64,000 bases of DNA from Shewanella sp. ANA-3 (GTDB lineage: Bacteria > Pseudomonadota > Gammaproteobacteria > Enterobacterales > Shewanellaceae), in the NCBI RefSeq assembly GCF_000203935.1, contig NC_008573.1:186001-250000 (forward strand), written 5' to 3'. Below, piece after piece: positions 40,337 to 50,920 of this stretch (within the stretch, counting starts at the first letter, position 1; every line of letters starts with the position of its first letter). Below the pieces are notes generated by a model. The model was not told where the DNA came from and did no database searches. It saw only the letters and a program-made list of their open reading frames with translations. The position numbers and the translations under genes were made by a program.

Positions 40337-40661
40337 TGTTCAGCGCCGTACAAAAATGCTATTTTGTTCATACTCAATGCGTTTGTGGGTTTGGTTTGTT
40401 TGGCGACTGATCTGATCGCGCAAACTGCATTGAGTTCCCTTACCTGAGTGATCTACTATTTCGCACAGTTATTTAGCTTTATCGTAACGCTCAAGAAATT
40501 GGGCTTAATGCCGAATACAATAAAATAAAACAGCCAACCCTTGAGGCTCTTATGCGCCAGAATTTACCAGTGACGGGTCGAAACTTAGAACTCCCAAAAG
40601 ATACCAATATTCTTTCGACTACCTCCCCTCAAAGCCATATCACGCACGGCGGCCGCAAAAA
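40337..40661. other. Gap left of the IS30 element, no gene seen
   Basis: 325 bp with no supported frame or RNA. AT-rich in the middle; GC rises towards the IS30 terminus. Confidence 0.4.
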
Positions 40662-41746
40662 CTGAGTGCAACACCTGACCTTTCCGGTACGGTGCTGCCA
40701 CTATGTCCTATCACGAACTCAGTATCCCCGAACGTGCGACCCTTCAACTCGGCCTTGCCCAAGGTTTCAGCCAGCGGCGAATTGCCCGGATGCTCGGCCG
40801 CTCCCCCTCGACCATCAGCCGGGAGCTGCGCCGCAACCGGGCCCCTGGCACCCGCTACCAGGCCTGTGCTGCCCAGCAGCAGATGCAGGTCCGCCGCCAG
40901 GTCTGCAGGCCTCAGTGCAAGCTGCTGCCGGGCAGTGAGCGCTTCGAGCTGGTCGTCCATATGCTGCGTGAGGGTTTGTCTCCCGAGCAGATTGCCGGCA
41001 AGCTGCGCAGCATGAACATACCCAGCCTCAGAGAGGCCTACGTCTGCCGCGAGACGATCTATAACGCGATCTACGCCCTGCCGGTCGGTGGCCTGCGCAA
41101 GGAGCTGATCATCTGCCTGCGCCAGGGCAAGACGAGTCGCAGGCCGCGCTCTGGCGGCGTCGATCGGCGCGGCCAGATCCCTGAAATGCTCAGCATCCAC
41201 GTGCGCCCGCCGGAGGTCGAAGACCGGCTGATGCCAGGCCATTGGGAGGGCGACCTGATCAAGGGCAAGGCCAATGCCTCGGCGGTGGGCACCTTGGTGG
41301 AGCGTACCAGCGGCTACCTGATGCTGATCAAGATGGCCGACGCGACGGCGACCTCGGCGCTGGAGGGCTTCAGTGCGGCGCTCAATGGCATGCCGCTGGC
41401 GGTGCGCAAGAGCATGACCTACGACCAGGGCCGGGAGATGGCGCGGCACGCCGAGATCACCCAGCGGACCGGGGTGGCGATCTACTTCTGCGACCCGCAC
41501 AGCCCCTGGCAACGCGGCAGCAATGAGAACATCAATGGACTGATCCGCCAGTACCTGCCCAAGGGCACGGACTTGTCGGTGCATAGTCAGGAAGCCCTGG
41601 ACGCCATCGCTTTGCAACTGAATATGCGACCGCGCAAACGCTTCGACTTCAAATGCCCGATCGAGGTGATGGGCGAAGTGATGCAAGAAGCCGTGGTGAT
41701 GCGGCATGATGCTCCCGCTTCAATTCAATAACCGTGTTGCACTCAG
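40662..41746 (+). mobile_element. IS30-family insertion sequence, complete
   Basis: Terminal inverted repeats CTGAGTGCAACAC at 40662-40674 and its complement GTGTTGCACTCAG at 41734-41746 enclose one transposase gene. GC-rich, unlike the flanks. No target duplication could be made out. Confidence 0.85.
40703..41731 (+). CDS. IS30-family transposase
   Basis: 342 residues. N-terminal HTH (LAQGFSQRRIARMLGRSPST), the IS30 signature PGHWEGDLIKGKANASAVGT, and the DDE domain ending with YFCDPHSPWQRGSNENINGL and IRQYLPKGTDLS. Complete and apparently intact. Confidence 0.95.
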   Translation: MSYHELSIPERATLQLGLAQGFSQRRIARMLGRSPSTISRELRRNRAPGTRYQACAAQQQMQVRRQVCRPQCKLLPGSERFELVVHMLREGLSPEQIAGKLRSMNIPSLREAYVCRETIYNAIYALPVGGLRKELIICLRQGKTSRRPRSGGVDRRGQIPEMLSIHVRPPEVEDRLMPGHWEGDLIKGKANASAVGTLVERTSGYLMLIKMADATATSALEGFSAALNGMPLAVRKSMTYDQGREMARHAEITQRTGVAIYFCDPHSPWQRGSNENINGLIRQYLPKGTDLSVHSQEALDAIALQLNMRPRKRFDFKCPIEVMGEVMQEAVVMRHDAPASIQ

Positions 41747-41804
41747 ATCCTGCAACCAGCTATTATGATGGACACACCAAATAACTCACTGCATGAGGCA
41801 ACCC

Positions 41805-42281
41805 ATGAAAAAGCAATTAAAAATAATTCTGCTCGCGTCCCACCTGGCTCTGTTTGGCGCGGGAGTTGGGCTAGGGATCTATATACTTCCGATTTTGACA
41901 GCACAAGAAAACGCCACCATCGCCGAAATTGAAGAAGTGCAAAAGGTGGCAAAGTATAGCGGAGAGTTCAAGAAAGATCAGAAAGGCAGCGACGCCCTTC
42001 ACTGGGCGAATGGACAACTTTTTGTTACGGATAACGAAATTGTATTTAAAGGTGATGTAGCACCTGGTCCAGACTACAAAATTTACCTGACAAAGAAACA
42101 AGCCACCGACAAAGAATCGTTTTTGGACATAAAGAAAGAAGCAATTCTGATTGGCGAATTGAAAAACTTCGGGAATTTCAAGAAAACCATTCCTGCAAGC
42201 GTCAACGTCAACGAGTTTACAACGGTCCAAATATGGTGCGAGCATTTCTCTAAGTTCATCGGCTCCGCAAAATATCAGTAA
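41805..42281 (+). CDS. DM13-domain protein, membrane-anchored
   Basis: 158 residues from ATG 41805. An N-terminal helix (LKIILLASHLALFGAGVGLG) acts as signal or anchor. The rest is a DM13 domain: GSDALHWANGQLFVTDNEIV, GPDYKIYLTKK and the conserved single Cys in VQIWCEHFSKFIGSAKY. DM13 domains are predicted to carry out redox or electron-transfer chemistry through this Cys, which fits the thiol-repair genes nearby. Confidence 0.85.
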   Translation: MKKQLKIILLASHLALFGAGVGLGIYILPILTAQENATIAEIEEVQKVAKYSGEFKKDQKGSDALHWANGQLFVTDNEIVFKGDVAPGPDYKIYLTKKQATDKESFLDIKKEAILIGELKNFGNFKKTIPASVNVNEFTTVQIWCEHFSKFIGSAKYQ

Positions 42282-42655
42282 ACAAGCTTAAACTTGGATC
42301 TTGCCTGTTCACGAATAACATGCGCCTCATGCCAATGGAAATTAAAGTCTTGCCGGGCATGAGGCCTCCCCTCCACGTCTAGATTCTTGAAGTCAAAATT
42401 GACCTCAACCGACCCTCAGACACTGACTACGATGCCTGCATACCCTGAAGCGGTTCACCAGATGGGCTTGCGACAGAGATAAGTACGCGCCAACCTCAGA
42501 TGCCGCTAAGGCTCTATACGCCGCCTTATCGGAATGGGTGGAATTTTGCGCGCGAGCGTCTAATGTTATCCAAGAGCGAGGGCTCTGATTAGTCCCGTCT
42601 CCCATGAAGATTCGCAGACTAAGACCCCTATTAAATCTGTAACATTTCGCTAGTT
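42282..42655. other. Gap before the second mer transposon
   Basis: 374 bp with short broken frames only. No gene, RNA or repeat recognised. It does not encode the missing front part of umuC found on the other side of the mer transposon. Confidence 0.4.
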
Positions 42656-42693
42656 GGGGTCGTCTCAGAATTCGGAAAATAAAGCACGCTAAG
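42656..42693. repeat. Left terminal inverted repeat, second mer transposon
   Basis: 38 bp beginning GGGGTCGTCTCAGAATTCGG; differs from the lead transposon's left repeat only at the central AA/TT. The merR stop codon lies inside it. Confidence 0.93.
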
Positions 42694-43144
42694 GCGTAGT
42701 CACCCCGTGACTCCCCCGCGCCGATGCAGCGAGCTTCGTTCCGTCTTGCAGTGACGCAATCAGCGGGCAGGAAACGTTCCCTTTCCGCGCATGGCAGGCG
42801 CACACCAGTTCAGACAGCACGGCCTCCATGCGTGCCAAGTCGGCCATCTTCTCGCGCACATCCTTGAGCTTGTGCTCGGCCAGGCCGCTGGCTTCCTCGC
42901 AATGGGTGCCATCCTCCAGCCGCAGTAGCTCGGCGATTTCGTCCAGGCTAAAGCCCAGCCGCTGGGCCGATTTCACGAACCGCACTCGTGTTACATCCGC
43001 CTCGCCATAGCGGCGAATGCTGCCATAGGGCTTGTCTGGCTCCGGCAGCAGGCCCTTGCGCTGGTAGAACCGGATGGTCTCCACATTGACCCCGGCCGCC
43101 TTGGCAAAAACGCCAATGGTCAGATTCTCAAAATTAATTTGCAT
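42689..43144 (-). CDS. merR: Mercury-responsive regulator MerR
   Basis: 151 residues. [23 protein letters not shown]; Hg-binding Cys at about 82 (GTHCEEA), 117 (ELVCACH) and 126 (VSCPLI). The C-terminal tail [11 protein letters not shown] runs into the terminal repeat. Divergent from merT in the classical way. Confidence 0.95.
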   Translation of the reverse strand: MQINFENLTIGVFAKAAGVNVETIRFYQRKGLLPEPDKPYGSIRRYGEADVTRVRFVKSAQRLGFSLDEIAELLRLEDGTHCEEASGLAEHKLKDVREKMADLARMEAVLSELVCACHARKGNVSCPLIASLQDGTKLAASARGSHGVTTP

Positions 43145-43149
43145 ATCGC

Positions 43150-43180
43150 TTGACTCCGTACATAACTACGGAAGTAAGCT
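43150..43180 (+). promoter_or_regulatory. merT promoter with MerR operator
   Basis: TTGACT, 19-bp spacer with dyad CCGTACATAACTACGG, then TAAGCT. Classical Tn21/Tn501-type merOP. Confidence 0.93.
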
Positions 43181-43215
43181 TAAGCTATCCAAACCAAATT
43201 TGAAAGGACAAGCGT

Positions 43216-43611
43216 ATGTCTGAACCACAAAAGTCTGAACCACAAAAGTCTGAACCACAAAAGTCTGAACCACAAAACGGGCGCGGCGCGCTCTTCGCCG
43301 GTGGGCTGGCCGCCATTCTTGCGTCGGCCTGCTGCCTGGGGCCGCTGGTTTTGATCGCCTTGGGGTTCAGCGGGGCATGGATCGGCAACCTGACGGTGCT
43401 GGAACCCTATCGCCCGATCTTCATCGGCGCAGCGCTGGTCGCGCTGTTTTTCGCCTGGCGGCGCATCTACCGCCCGGCGCAAGCCTGCAAACCGGGTGAG
43501 GTCTGCGCGATTCCCCAAGTGCGAGCTACTTACAAGCTCATTTTCTGGATCGTGGCCGCGCTGGTCCTGGTCTCGCTCGGATTTCCCTACGTCATGCCAT
43601 TTTTCTATTAA
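43216..43611 (+). CDS. merT: Mercuric transport protein MerT with expanded N-terminus
   Basis: 131 residues. Begins with four consecutive SEPQ(K/N) units, where MerT of Tn501-type operons has one, and continues as usual: ILASACCLGPLVLIALGFSG (Hg-binding Cys pair), YRPAQACKPGEVCAIPQV (second pair), three helices. The extension is cytoplasmic and hydrophilic. Confidence 0.96.
   Translation: MSEPQKSEPQKSEPQKSEPQNGRGALFAGGLAAILASACCLGPLVLIALGFSGAWIGNLTVLEPYRPIFIGAALVALFFAWRRIYRPAQACKPGEVCAIPQVRATYKLIFWIVAALVLVSLGFPYVMPFFY
43219..43278 (+). repeat. Four 15-bp tandem repeats in merT
   Basis: TCTGAACCACAAAAG three times, then TCTGAACCACAAAAC. In frame, adding SEPQK units; a slippage-type array directly after the start codon. 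Confidence 0.97.
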
Positions 43612-43626
43612 TCACAGGAGTTCATC

Positions 43627-43902
43627 ATGAAAAAACTGTTTGCCGCCCTCGCCCTCGCTGCCGTTGTTGCCCCCGTGTGGGCCGCCACCCAGACCGTCAC
43701 GCTGTCCGTGCCTGGCATGACCTGCGCCTCTTGCCCGATCACTGTCAAGCACGCGCTTTCCAAGGTTGAGGGCGTGAGCAAGACCGACGTAAGTTTCGAC
43801 AAGCGCCAGGCCGTCGTCACCTTCGACGATGCCAAGACCAACGTCCAGAAGTTGACCAAGGCGACCGAGGACGCGGGCTATCCGTCCAGCCTCAAACGCT
43901 GA
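43627..43902 (+). CDS. merP: Periplasmic mercury-binding protein MerP
   Basis: 91 residues: signal peptide MKKLFAALALAAVVAPVWAA and HMA fold with VPGMTCASCPITVKHAL. Intact. Confidence 0.96.
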   Translation: MKKLFAALALAAVVAPVWAATQTVTLSVPGMTCASCPITVKHALSKVEGVSKTDVSFDKRQAVVTFDDAKTNVQKLTKATEDAGYPSSLKR

Positions 43903-43929
43903 TCCGTTAACCGAACTCGGGAGCGACAC

Positions 43930-46079
<2,150 letters not shown>

Positions 46080-46096
46080 GGAAAAGGAGGTGTTCA

Positions 46097-46462
46097 ATGA
46101 GCGCCTACACAGTGTCCCGGCTGGCCCTTGATGCCGGGGTGAGCGTGCATATCGTGCGCGACTACCTGCTGCGCGGATTGCTACGGCCGGTCGCGTACAC
46201 CACGGGCGGCTACGGCTTGTTCGATGACACCGCGTTGCAACGGCTGCGCTTTGTACGGGCTGCCTTCGAAGCGGGTATCGGCCTGGACGCACTGGCGCGG
46301 CTGTGCCGGGCGCTGGATGCTGCGGACGGTGACGGTGCGTCTGCGCAGCTTGCCGTGTTGCGGCAACTCGTCGAGCGTCGGCGCGAGGCCCTGGCCAGCC
46401 TCGAAATGCAACTGGCCGCCATGCCAACCGAACCGGCACAGCACGCGGAGAGTCTGCCATGA
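46097..46462 (+). CDS. merD: Mercury resistance co-regulator MerD
   Basis: 121 residues from ATG 46097 (AAAGGAGG upstream). [20 protein letters not shown] and [20 protein letters not shown] are the standard MerD sequences. Down-regulates mer after Hg removal. Confidence 0.95.
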
Positions 46463-46695
46463 ACAGCCCAGAGCACTTGCCGTCTGAGACGCACAAACCG
46501 ATCACCGGCTACTTGTGGGGCGCGCTGGCCGTGCTCACCTGTCCCTGCCATTTGCCGATTCTCGCCATTGTGCTAGCCGGCACGACGGCCGGCGCGTTCA
46601 TCGGGGAGCACTGGGGTATTGCAGCCCTCACGCTGACCGGCTTGTTTGTCCTGTCTGTGACGCGGCTGCTGCGGGCCTTCAAGGGAAGATCATGA
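46459..46695 (+). CDS. merE: Mercury transporter MerE
   Basis: 78 residues, two helices, with the Cys pair in [19 protein letters not shown]. Start overlaps merD by 4 bp (ATGA). MerE imports Hg(II) and methylmercury. Confidence 0.94.
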
Positions 46696-46760
46696 CCGCT
46701 TCCCAGCCAGCCGAGAGTGGGCAGCTTTGAGCTTCGCTACCAATCTGGAGGAGTACCACC

Positions 46761-46973
46761 ATGAACGCAAACGCCCCGAACACTGCCAGTTGCACCACCT
46801 GCTGCGTATGCTGCAAAGAAATTCCGCTCGATGCCGCCTTCACCCCGGAAGGCGCGGAATACGTCGAACATTTCTGCGGGCTGGATTGCTATGAACGCTT
46901 CCAGGCACGCGCCAAGGCCGCGACAGAATCTGACATTGCGCCTGTCCCTGGCGGTTCGCAGCCGTCAGATTGA
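46761..46973 (+). CDS. DUF3330 zinc-finger-like small protein
   Basis: 70 residues with [20 protein letters not shown] and [14 protein letters not shown], a Cys-rich treble-clef-like pattern. Found at the ends of mer transposons of the Tn21/Tn501 group. Function unknown. Confidence 0.8.
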   Translation: MNANAPNTASCTTCCVCCKEIPLDAAFTPEGAEYVEHFCGLDCYERFQARAKAATESDIAPVPGGSQPSD

Positions 46974-47014
46974 GGCATGCCCTAACTGGGCGTCAGGCCG
47001 GAACCTTGGGCAGT

Positions 47015-47047
47015 GTCAGAATAGGGCCGATTCCAGCATTTTCTGAC
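47015..47047. promoter_or_regulatory. Possible relic of a res subsite
   Basis: GTCAGAA-N19-TTCTGAC inverted repeat, the size and type of sequence of resolvase-binding subsites. It lies between the DUF3330 gene and the right terminus, where tnpR would begin in a complete transposon. Confidence 0.4.
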
Positions 47048-47091
47048 GACTCGCCTGCAACCTCTAGGGCCTCAACCTGACAGGCCGCACG

Positions 47092-47129
47092 CTTAGCGTA
47101 CGATTTTGTCCGTTTTCTCTATCGTCCCC
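47092..47129. repeat. Diverged right terminal inverted repeat, second mer transposon
   Basis: 38 bp of the Tn21 pattern with about nine substitutions in its centre compared with the left repeat, but conserved CTTAGCGTA inner end, CCGTTTTCT block, and CGTCCCC outer end. Confidence 0.8.
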
Positions 47130-47148
47130 TATTAGTAAAAAACTAGAG

Positions 47149-47817
47149 TTGATGAATATTAAAACGGCCTACGACCTAGCACAAATGCCTGCAGGGCATG
47201 CTCGTAAGCAATTTAGCATTGAAATCGAGCGTACGGTTCGTGAGCTAAATGGCATCGAGTGCAAACAATGGGATCAGGCAAGAGCCGATAAACAGCAGAT
47301 ATTTTCAACTCGTTCAGTTGGTGAGCGGATAACCGATTTTAACTCTTTACTGCAGGCATTGAGTAAGCATGTTGGAATTGCAGCAGCGAAGGCAAGGGCA
47401 CAGGGATCTAGTTGCAAATCAATGCTACTGTTCGCCAGTAATTCGCCTTTTGATGATCAACCTAAAAGCTTTAAAACGCTGATCCATTTCCCATGTGCGA
47501 CAAATAGCACGGTCGAAATGACGCAGGCTGTCTCAGCGGCTGCACCCAAATTATTCAGAGAAGGTGTACGTTACTACAAAATCGGAGTTGGGCTCATCAA
47601 CCTCGTTTGTGACAAGCGTCAGCAATTCGACTTATTTAATGCGCCAAAAGCTAATCCTGCTTTGATGCAAGCGCTTGATGGCATTAACTTTAGGTATGGC
47701 CGTGATACGCTGTTCTTAGCTGCACAGGGAATCGAACAAAAGTGGGCTATGCGGCGAGAACTGCTTAGCCCTCAGTACACAACCAAGTGGGACTGTTTGC
47801 CTATGATAAAATGCTAA
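47149..47817 (+). pseudogene. umuC: umuC, 3' half (DNA polymerase V subunit remnant)
   Basis: About 222 residues equal to the C-terminal half of UmuC: helix-hairpin-helix end (NIKTAYDLAQMPAGHARKQF), little finger region (FSTRSVGERITDFNSLLQAL) and the DUF4113 tail (QKWAMRRELLSPQYTTKWD). The palm domain with catalytic acids is absent because the mer transposon ends 20 bp upstream. An upstream TAG (47144) closes the frame. Non-functional; no umuD beside it. Confidence 0.9.
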
Positions 47818-47871
47818 TTTTGACCCTTTTCAATTTATCTGTGGCCGAAGTTGTAATGTTCGGTCCTGTTG

Positions 47872-47903
47872 GGTTGACCATATTTTGGTATTGCTCCACA
47901 TTG
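47872..47903. repeat. Repeat R1 of a GTTGACCAAATTTT family
   Basis: GGTTGACCATATTTTGGTAT followed by TGCTCCACA; diverged relative of R2 and R3 in the same orientation, with about three quarters of bases shared. Confidence 0.55.
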
Positions 47904-47940
47904 TATTCAGGATCATTTGCGATTTGACTGGAGGAACTAA

Positions 47941-48216
47941 ATGAAGAATTCGAAATTCAATACATTGCTCTCAAAATGTGATCCAACGGCCCCAATACCT
48001 AATGATTTAGCAGAATTGCTTGATGCCCCCTCTGTTGGAAAAGAGGTCATTCCTTATAGTGTAGAGAAATCAATAAGTTCTGAAGAAGAGTATCGAGCTG
48101 CTTTAAAGCGAATTGACGAACTGTTTGATGCATTGCCTAATACCGCCGAAGGTGACGAACTTGAAAAATGGATTTCGTTGATTGAATCATATGAAAATGA
48201 CCACTTCCCAATGTAA
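47941..48216 (+). CDS. Orphan antitoxin-like protein (HigA-type region without HTH)
   Basis: 91 residues. The C-terminal half (SEEEYRAALKRIDELFDALP then GDELEKWISLIESYENDHFP) is the conserved leading segment of COG5499/HigA-type antitoxins, but the protein stops where the HTH would begin. The N-terminal part (FNTLLSKCDPTAPIPNDLAE) resembles other small antitoxin starts. GGAGGAACT ribosome-binding site. No toxin gene adjacent. It lies between repeats R1 and R2. Confidence 0.5.
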   Translation: MKNSKFNTLLSKCDPTAPIPNDLAELLDAPSVGKEVIPYSVEKSISSEEEYRAALKRIDELFDALPNTAEGDELEKWISLIESYENDHFPM

Positions 48217-48274
48217 ATCAATATTGCCCCAAAGCGTGCCAGAGAAACTTTTTGCCGTCATTACAGAATTTCAT

Positions 48275-48305
48275 CAGTTGACCAAATTTTTGTAATGTTA
48301 CAACG
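48275..48305. repeat. Repeat R2
   Basis: CAGTTGACCAAATTTTTGTA then ATGTTACA; differs from R3 at two positions over the first 28 bp. Lies just beyond the 3' end of the second CD-NTase gene. Confidence 0.85.
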
Positions 48306-48372
48306 CCTAGATTAGTTAGCAGCGTAAGTGTTGTAGTTTTTGCACTTAATTCTTCTTGGAAGTTCACGTTAT

Positions 48373-49905
48373 TCATACAGCGAACCTATCTCTGACGCTT
48401 ACGACAAATTCACCAGTTCTCGCAACGCATACACGATCTTTGATGACGAATCCCTCAACCCAATGATCACCAGTGTAGGAGGTGGATTCTGTTCGATAAA
48501 TTTCGTCTGCAGACGTGTTTGATTGAGTAGATATTTCCCCCCTAAGCTGCCCTACATTTGCCGCCTCTTGACCTGTGTTTACTACCTGCCAATAAACGTC
48601 GAACGGTGCAGGAACATTAGTCTTAAGTTTGAACTTTAACTCCTTTCCTTTGAGTAAAGGCTGTCCAGACTGAAACTCTTTCCAATATATGTTGGATTTA
48701 TAACTTGCTTTTATATTCGCTGAATATATGTTTGCAACAATAGGGTATCGAAGTTGTTCCTTATGGGGCACATTAAAGCTTAGTGCAGGTAGATTTGTTG
48801 GTTTGTATACATCAACAAGTGACTTAGTTAACTTATCTTCCTCGATAAAGGTATCAATATTGATGAAATCGTCTCTGAGCCAATCCACCCATCGGAAAAA
48901 AGCTTTTGCTCTTGCGTTATCATCCTCATGCCATCGGTCAGCGAAGTTTTCTCCCGGATTAGCAGGGTTGGGGATAAGCCACTTCCCATCAGATGTGCGA
49001 GTTATCAATGTGTAGGTATTTCTTGCGTAGTAATCATTAAAAACAAAGCTATTGCTTAATTGATGAGAGTGCTGGTTTAAAGATGATATTAGATTTCTCA
49101 ACGTGTCATAGATAGTTGCTTCATTGTTATAACTATTGGCAGCTAATACAGTAATGATCATTGAGATTGGTTTGAAGGTTTCAATATCTGATTGTGAAAA
49201 CCTTACGTCACGGTGTCTCTTTAATAGCTGAATGGCCCTCTGCAACGGCGTTTTAACGTGGATATTTGGAACATCGTCAATCGAATTGTACAACTGTCTT
49301 TGATTGTTGAAGATGCGTTGTTTCTGAGTTAATTTTGCTTGTTCAAATACAGTGCCATTTCTTTCGTAAAACCATGCAGCAAATCCTTTCGGGTTGCTCG
49401 TTGTCCAAGAGTAGCTGTTTTCTTGATCTTTATTTGTAGCTGCAATTGATTGAGGTCGGGCTAATAAACTGTTTTCTACAACAGAAGGGAGTATATCCAT
49501 ATGGAATCCAACCCCATCATCTTCAGCATAGTTAAGAGTCCAGCAGCGCTTTCCTTCATCATCTAACAATCGGGAATAAGTGCCATTCTCTTTAATCCGT
49601 TCCCCAACCTGATTTTTTACAGTGGAGGCTAGTACAGCCTGTTTTGAATGCCCCAAGTTGCAGACCAAATCAATGTCATAATCTGCATCTTTACTATTTT
49701 TGAATGGGCGGATTTCTGTTCCAAGCTTAAAAGAGCCTTGAAGGTATACCTCTGGGACACGAAATGTTCCAGGATAGTTACCTTGCTCTAGGTGCGTTTT
49801 CATTGAATTAAAGCGATCAATCGCTTGCTTATATTTAGTCGGTGAAATATCCAACTTTTTCGCCGCTGTTAATAGGGCCTCTTCCCTAGAAACTATTTGA
49901 GTCAC
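48373..49905 (-). CDS. CD-NTase (cyclic oligonucleotide synthase) with AGS-C sensor domain
   Basis: 510 residues; GTG start overlapping the capV stop (GTGA), with TTAGGAGGAAA upstream. Nucleotidyltransferase core: LQGSFKLGTEIRPFKNSKDA (GS motif), ADYDIDLVC (metal-binding DxD) and third acid in GFHMDILPSV. The C-terminal ~130 residues (FKLKTNVPAPFDVYWQVVNT, GDHWVEGFVIKD) form the adenylyl/guanylyl-cyclase-and-SMODS sensor domain (AGS-C). It makes a cyclic nucleotide on phage sensing to activate the adjacent patatin. Nucleobase preference cannot be read from the sequence. Confidence 0.9.
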   Translation of the reverse strand: MTQIVSREEALLTAAKKLDISPTKYKQAIDRFNSMKTHLEQGNYPGTFRVPEVYLQGSFKLGTEIRPFKNSKDADYDIDLVCNLGHSKQAVLASTVKNQVGERIKENGTYSRLLDDEGKRCWTLNYAEDDGVGFHMDILPSVVENSLLARPQSIAATNKDQENSYSWTTSNPKGFAAWFYERNGTVFEQAKLTQKQRIFNNQRQLYNSIDDVPNIHVKTPLQRAIQLLKRHRDVRFSQSDIETFKPISMIITVLAANSYNNEATIYDTLRNLISSLNQHSHQLSNSFVFNDYYARNTYTLITRTSDGKWLIPNPANPGENFADRWHEDDNARAKAFFRWVDWLRDDFINIDTFIEEDKLTKSLVDVYKPTNLPALSFNVPHKEQLRYPIVANIYSANIKASYKSNIYWKEFQSGQPLLKGKELKFKLKTNVPAPFDVYWQVVNTGQEAANVGQLRGEISTQSNTSADEIYRTESTSYTGDHWVEGFVIKDRVCVARTGEFVVSVRDRFAV

Positions 49906-50840
49906 GATACATTTCCTCCTAAGACAAAGTTGCTAATCTCTTTACTTCCATATGTAAAATTCTTGTCGGCTAAACTGATCAAATTATCGATTTCAGAAAC
50001 GTCATCGAGTGGCAGATCAGTATCTGACTCAAAATCAATTCTTAATATTTGCTCAGGCTTCAAATGAAGCTTTAGATAATTCAACGCGCTTTGGCTCTGA
50101 AGCGATAGCATGAAACTTATAAATTCTTTATGCCTCCAGCCCGTTGCAAGACCCCAGTCTCCCTTGTGCTTTAAACCATAGGCGACTTTGGAATGACCGG
50201 TGCCGATGGATACCACTTGTATATCATCGTAATTTATCCCCAGTCGTTTTTGGGCATCGATAACAGCCACTAATGCTGGGTTGTTTGCCCACAGACCACC
50301 ATCTGATAACAAGTACTCATCAACTTTATGAGGGTCAAAATATGTTGGGGCTGAGCAAGATGCTAGAACAGCATCTCTGACTTTGACCAACCTATCGCGA
50401 TTAAACGTTGGGTCATAAGCCGATTTAAATACATGAACTCCGCCGTTACCAACATCCGTTGCAGGTAGAATCAGAGGCTTGGCAATTTGCCCAAGCGTAC
50501 TATCGTTGAAAACACCTTTAAGAACTTTATATAAACTGCCACAGTCATAGACGCTTTCAAGCAACGGTTGCGTAATGTTTCGAAGCTTCTTAAAAGGTAT
50601 TCTCGACTTTTTCTTTTTGAAAATATCTTCGCCATGTTCTTTGTACATGTTAACTATTTCGGTTGCGCGGATGTCGCAGGCAACACCAGCCGCTATTATG
50701 GAACCCGTACTAGTGCCAGCTATCATGTCGAATGACTCTAAGAGATTGATTCCGAGTTTTTCTTCGAAACATTTAAGTATGTGCGCAGGGTAAACCCCTC
50801 GTATTCCACCGCCATCAATGCTTAAAATCTTAAAAGTCAT
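49902..50840 (-). CDS. capV: CapV-like patatin phospholipase, CBASS effector
   Basis: 312 residues. Patatin motifs in order: oxyanion hole DGGGIRGVYPAHIL, nucleophile elbow MIAGTSTGSIIAAG (Ser), catalytic Asp in DGGLWANNPALVA. When it binds its cyclic dinucleotide, CapV degrades the inner membrane. Ribosome-binding site AGAGGAGTAAGG. Overlaps the downstream CD-NTase by 4 bp, forming a two-gene module. Confidence 0.92.
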   Translation of the reverse strand: MTFKILSIDGGGIRGVYPAHILKCFEEKLGINLLESFDMIAGTSTGSIIAAGVACDIRATEIVNMYKEHGEDIFKKKKSRIPFKKLRNITQPLLESVYDCGSLYKVLKGVFNDSTLGQIAKPLILPATDVGNGGVHVFKSAYDPTFNRDRLVKVRDAVLASCSAPTYFDPHKVDEYLLSDGGLWANNPALVAVIDAQKRLGINYDDIQVVSIGTGHSKVAYGLKHKGDWGLATGWRHKEFISFMLSLQSQSALNYLKLHLKPEQILRIDFESDTDLPLDDVSEIDNLISLADKNFTYGSKEISNFVLGGNVS

Positions 50841-50867
50841 ATGTATCCTTACTCCTCTGTAAACCGC

Positions 50868-50898
50868 CAGTTGACCAAATTTTAGTAATGCTACAGAG
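50868..50898. repeat. Repeat R3
   Basis: CAGTTGACCAAATTTTAGTA then ATGCTACA, in direct orientation with R2. Lies in the 80-bp gap between the HNH-SAVED gene and capV, so R2 and R3 bracket the capV/CD-NTase module exactly. Confidence 0.85.
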
Positions 50899-50920
50899 TG
50901 GCTCTTCTAACGATGGCTAC

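Noticed and set aside
40640..41707. 355-residue frame opposite the IS30 transposase
   Set aside because: GC-rich antisense shadow of a well supported transposase; composition is that expected of an opposite strand.
42405..42803. 132-residue frame on the - strand across the left end of the second mer transposon
   Set aside because: It runs through non-coding DNA, the terminal repeat and the merR tail in another frame; no ribosome-binding site or family.
47872..50898. CRISPR array for the GTTGACCAAATTTT repeats
   Set aside because: Only three copies with very unequal spacing and whole genes between them.
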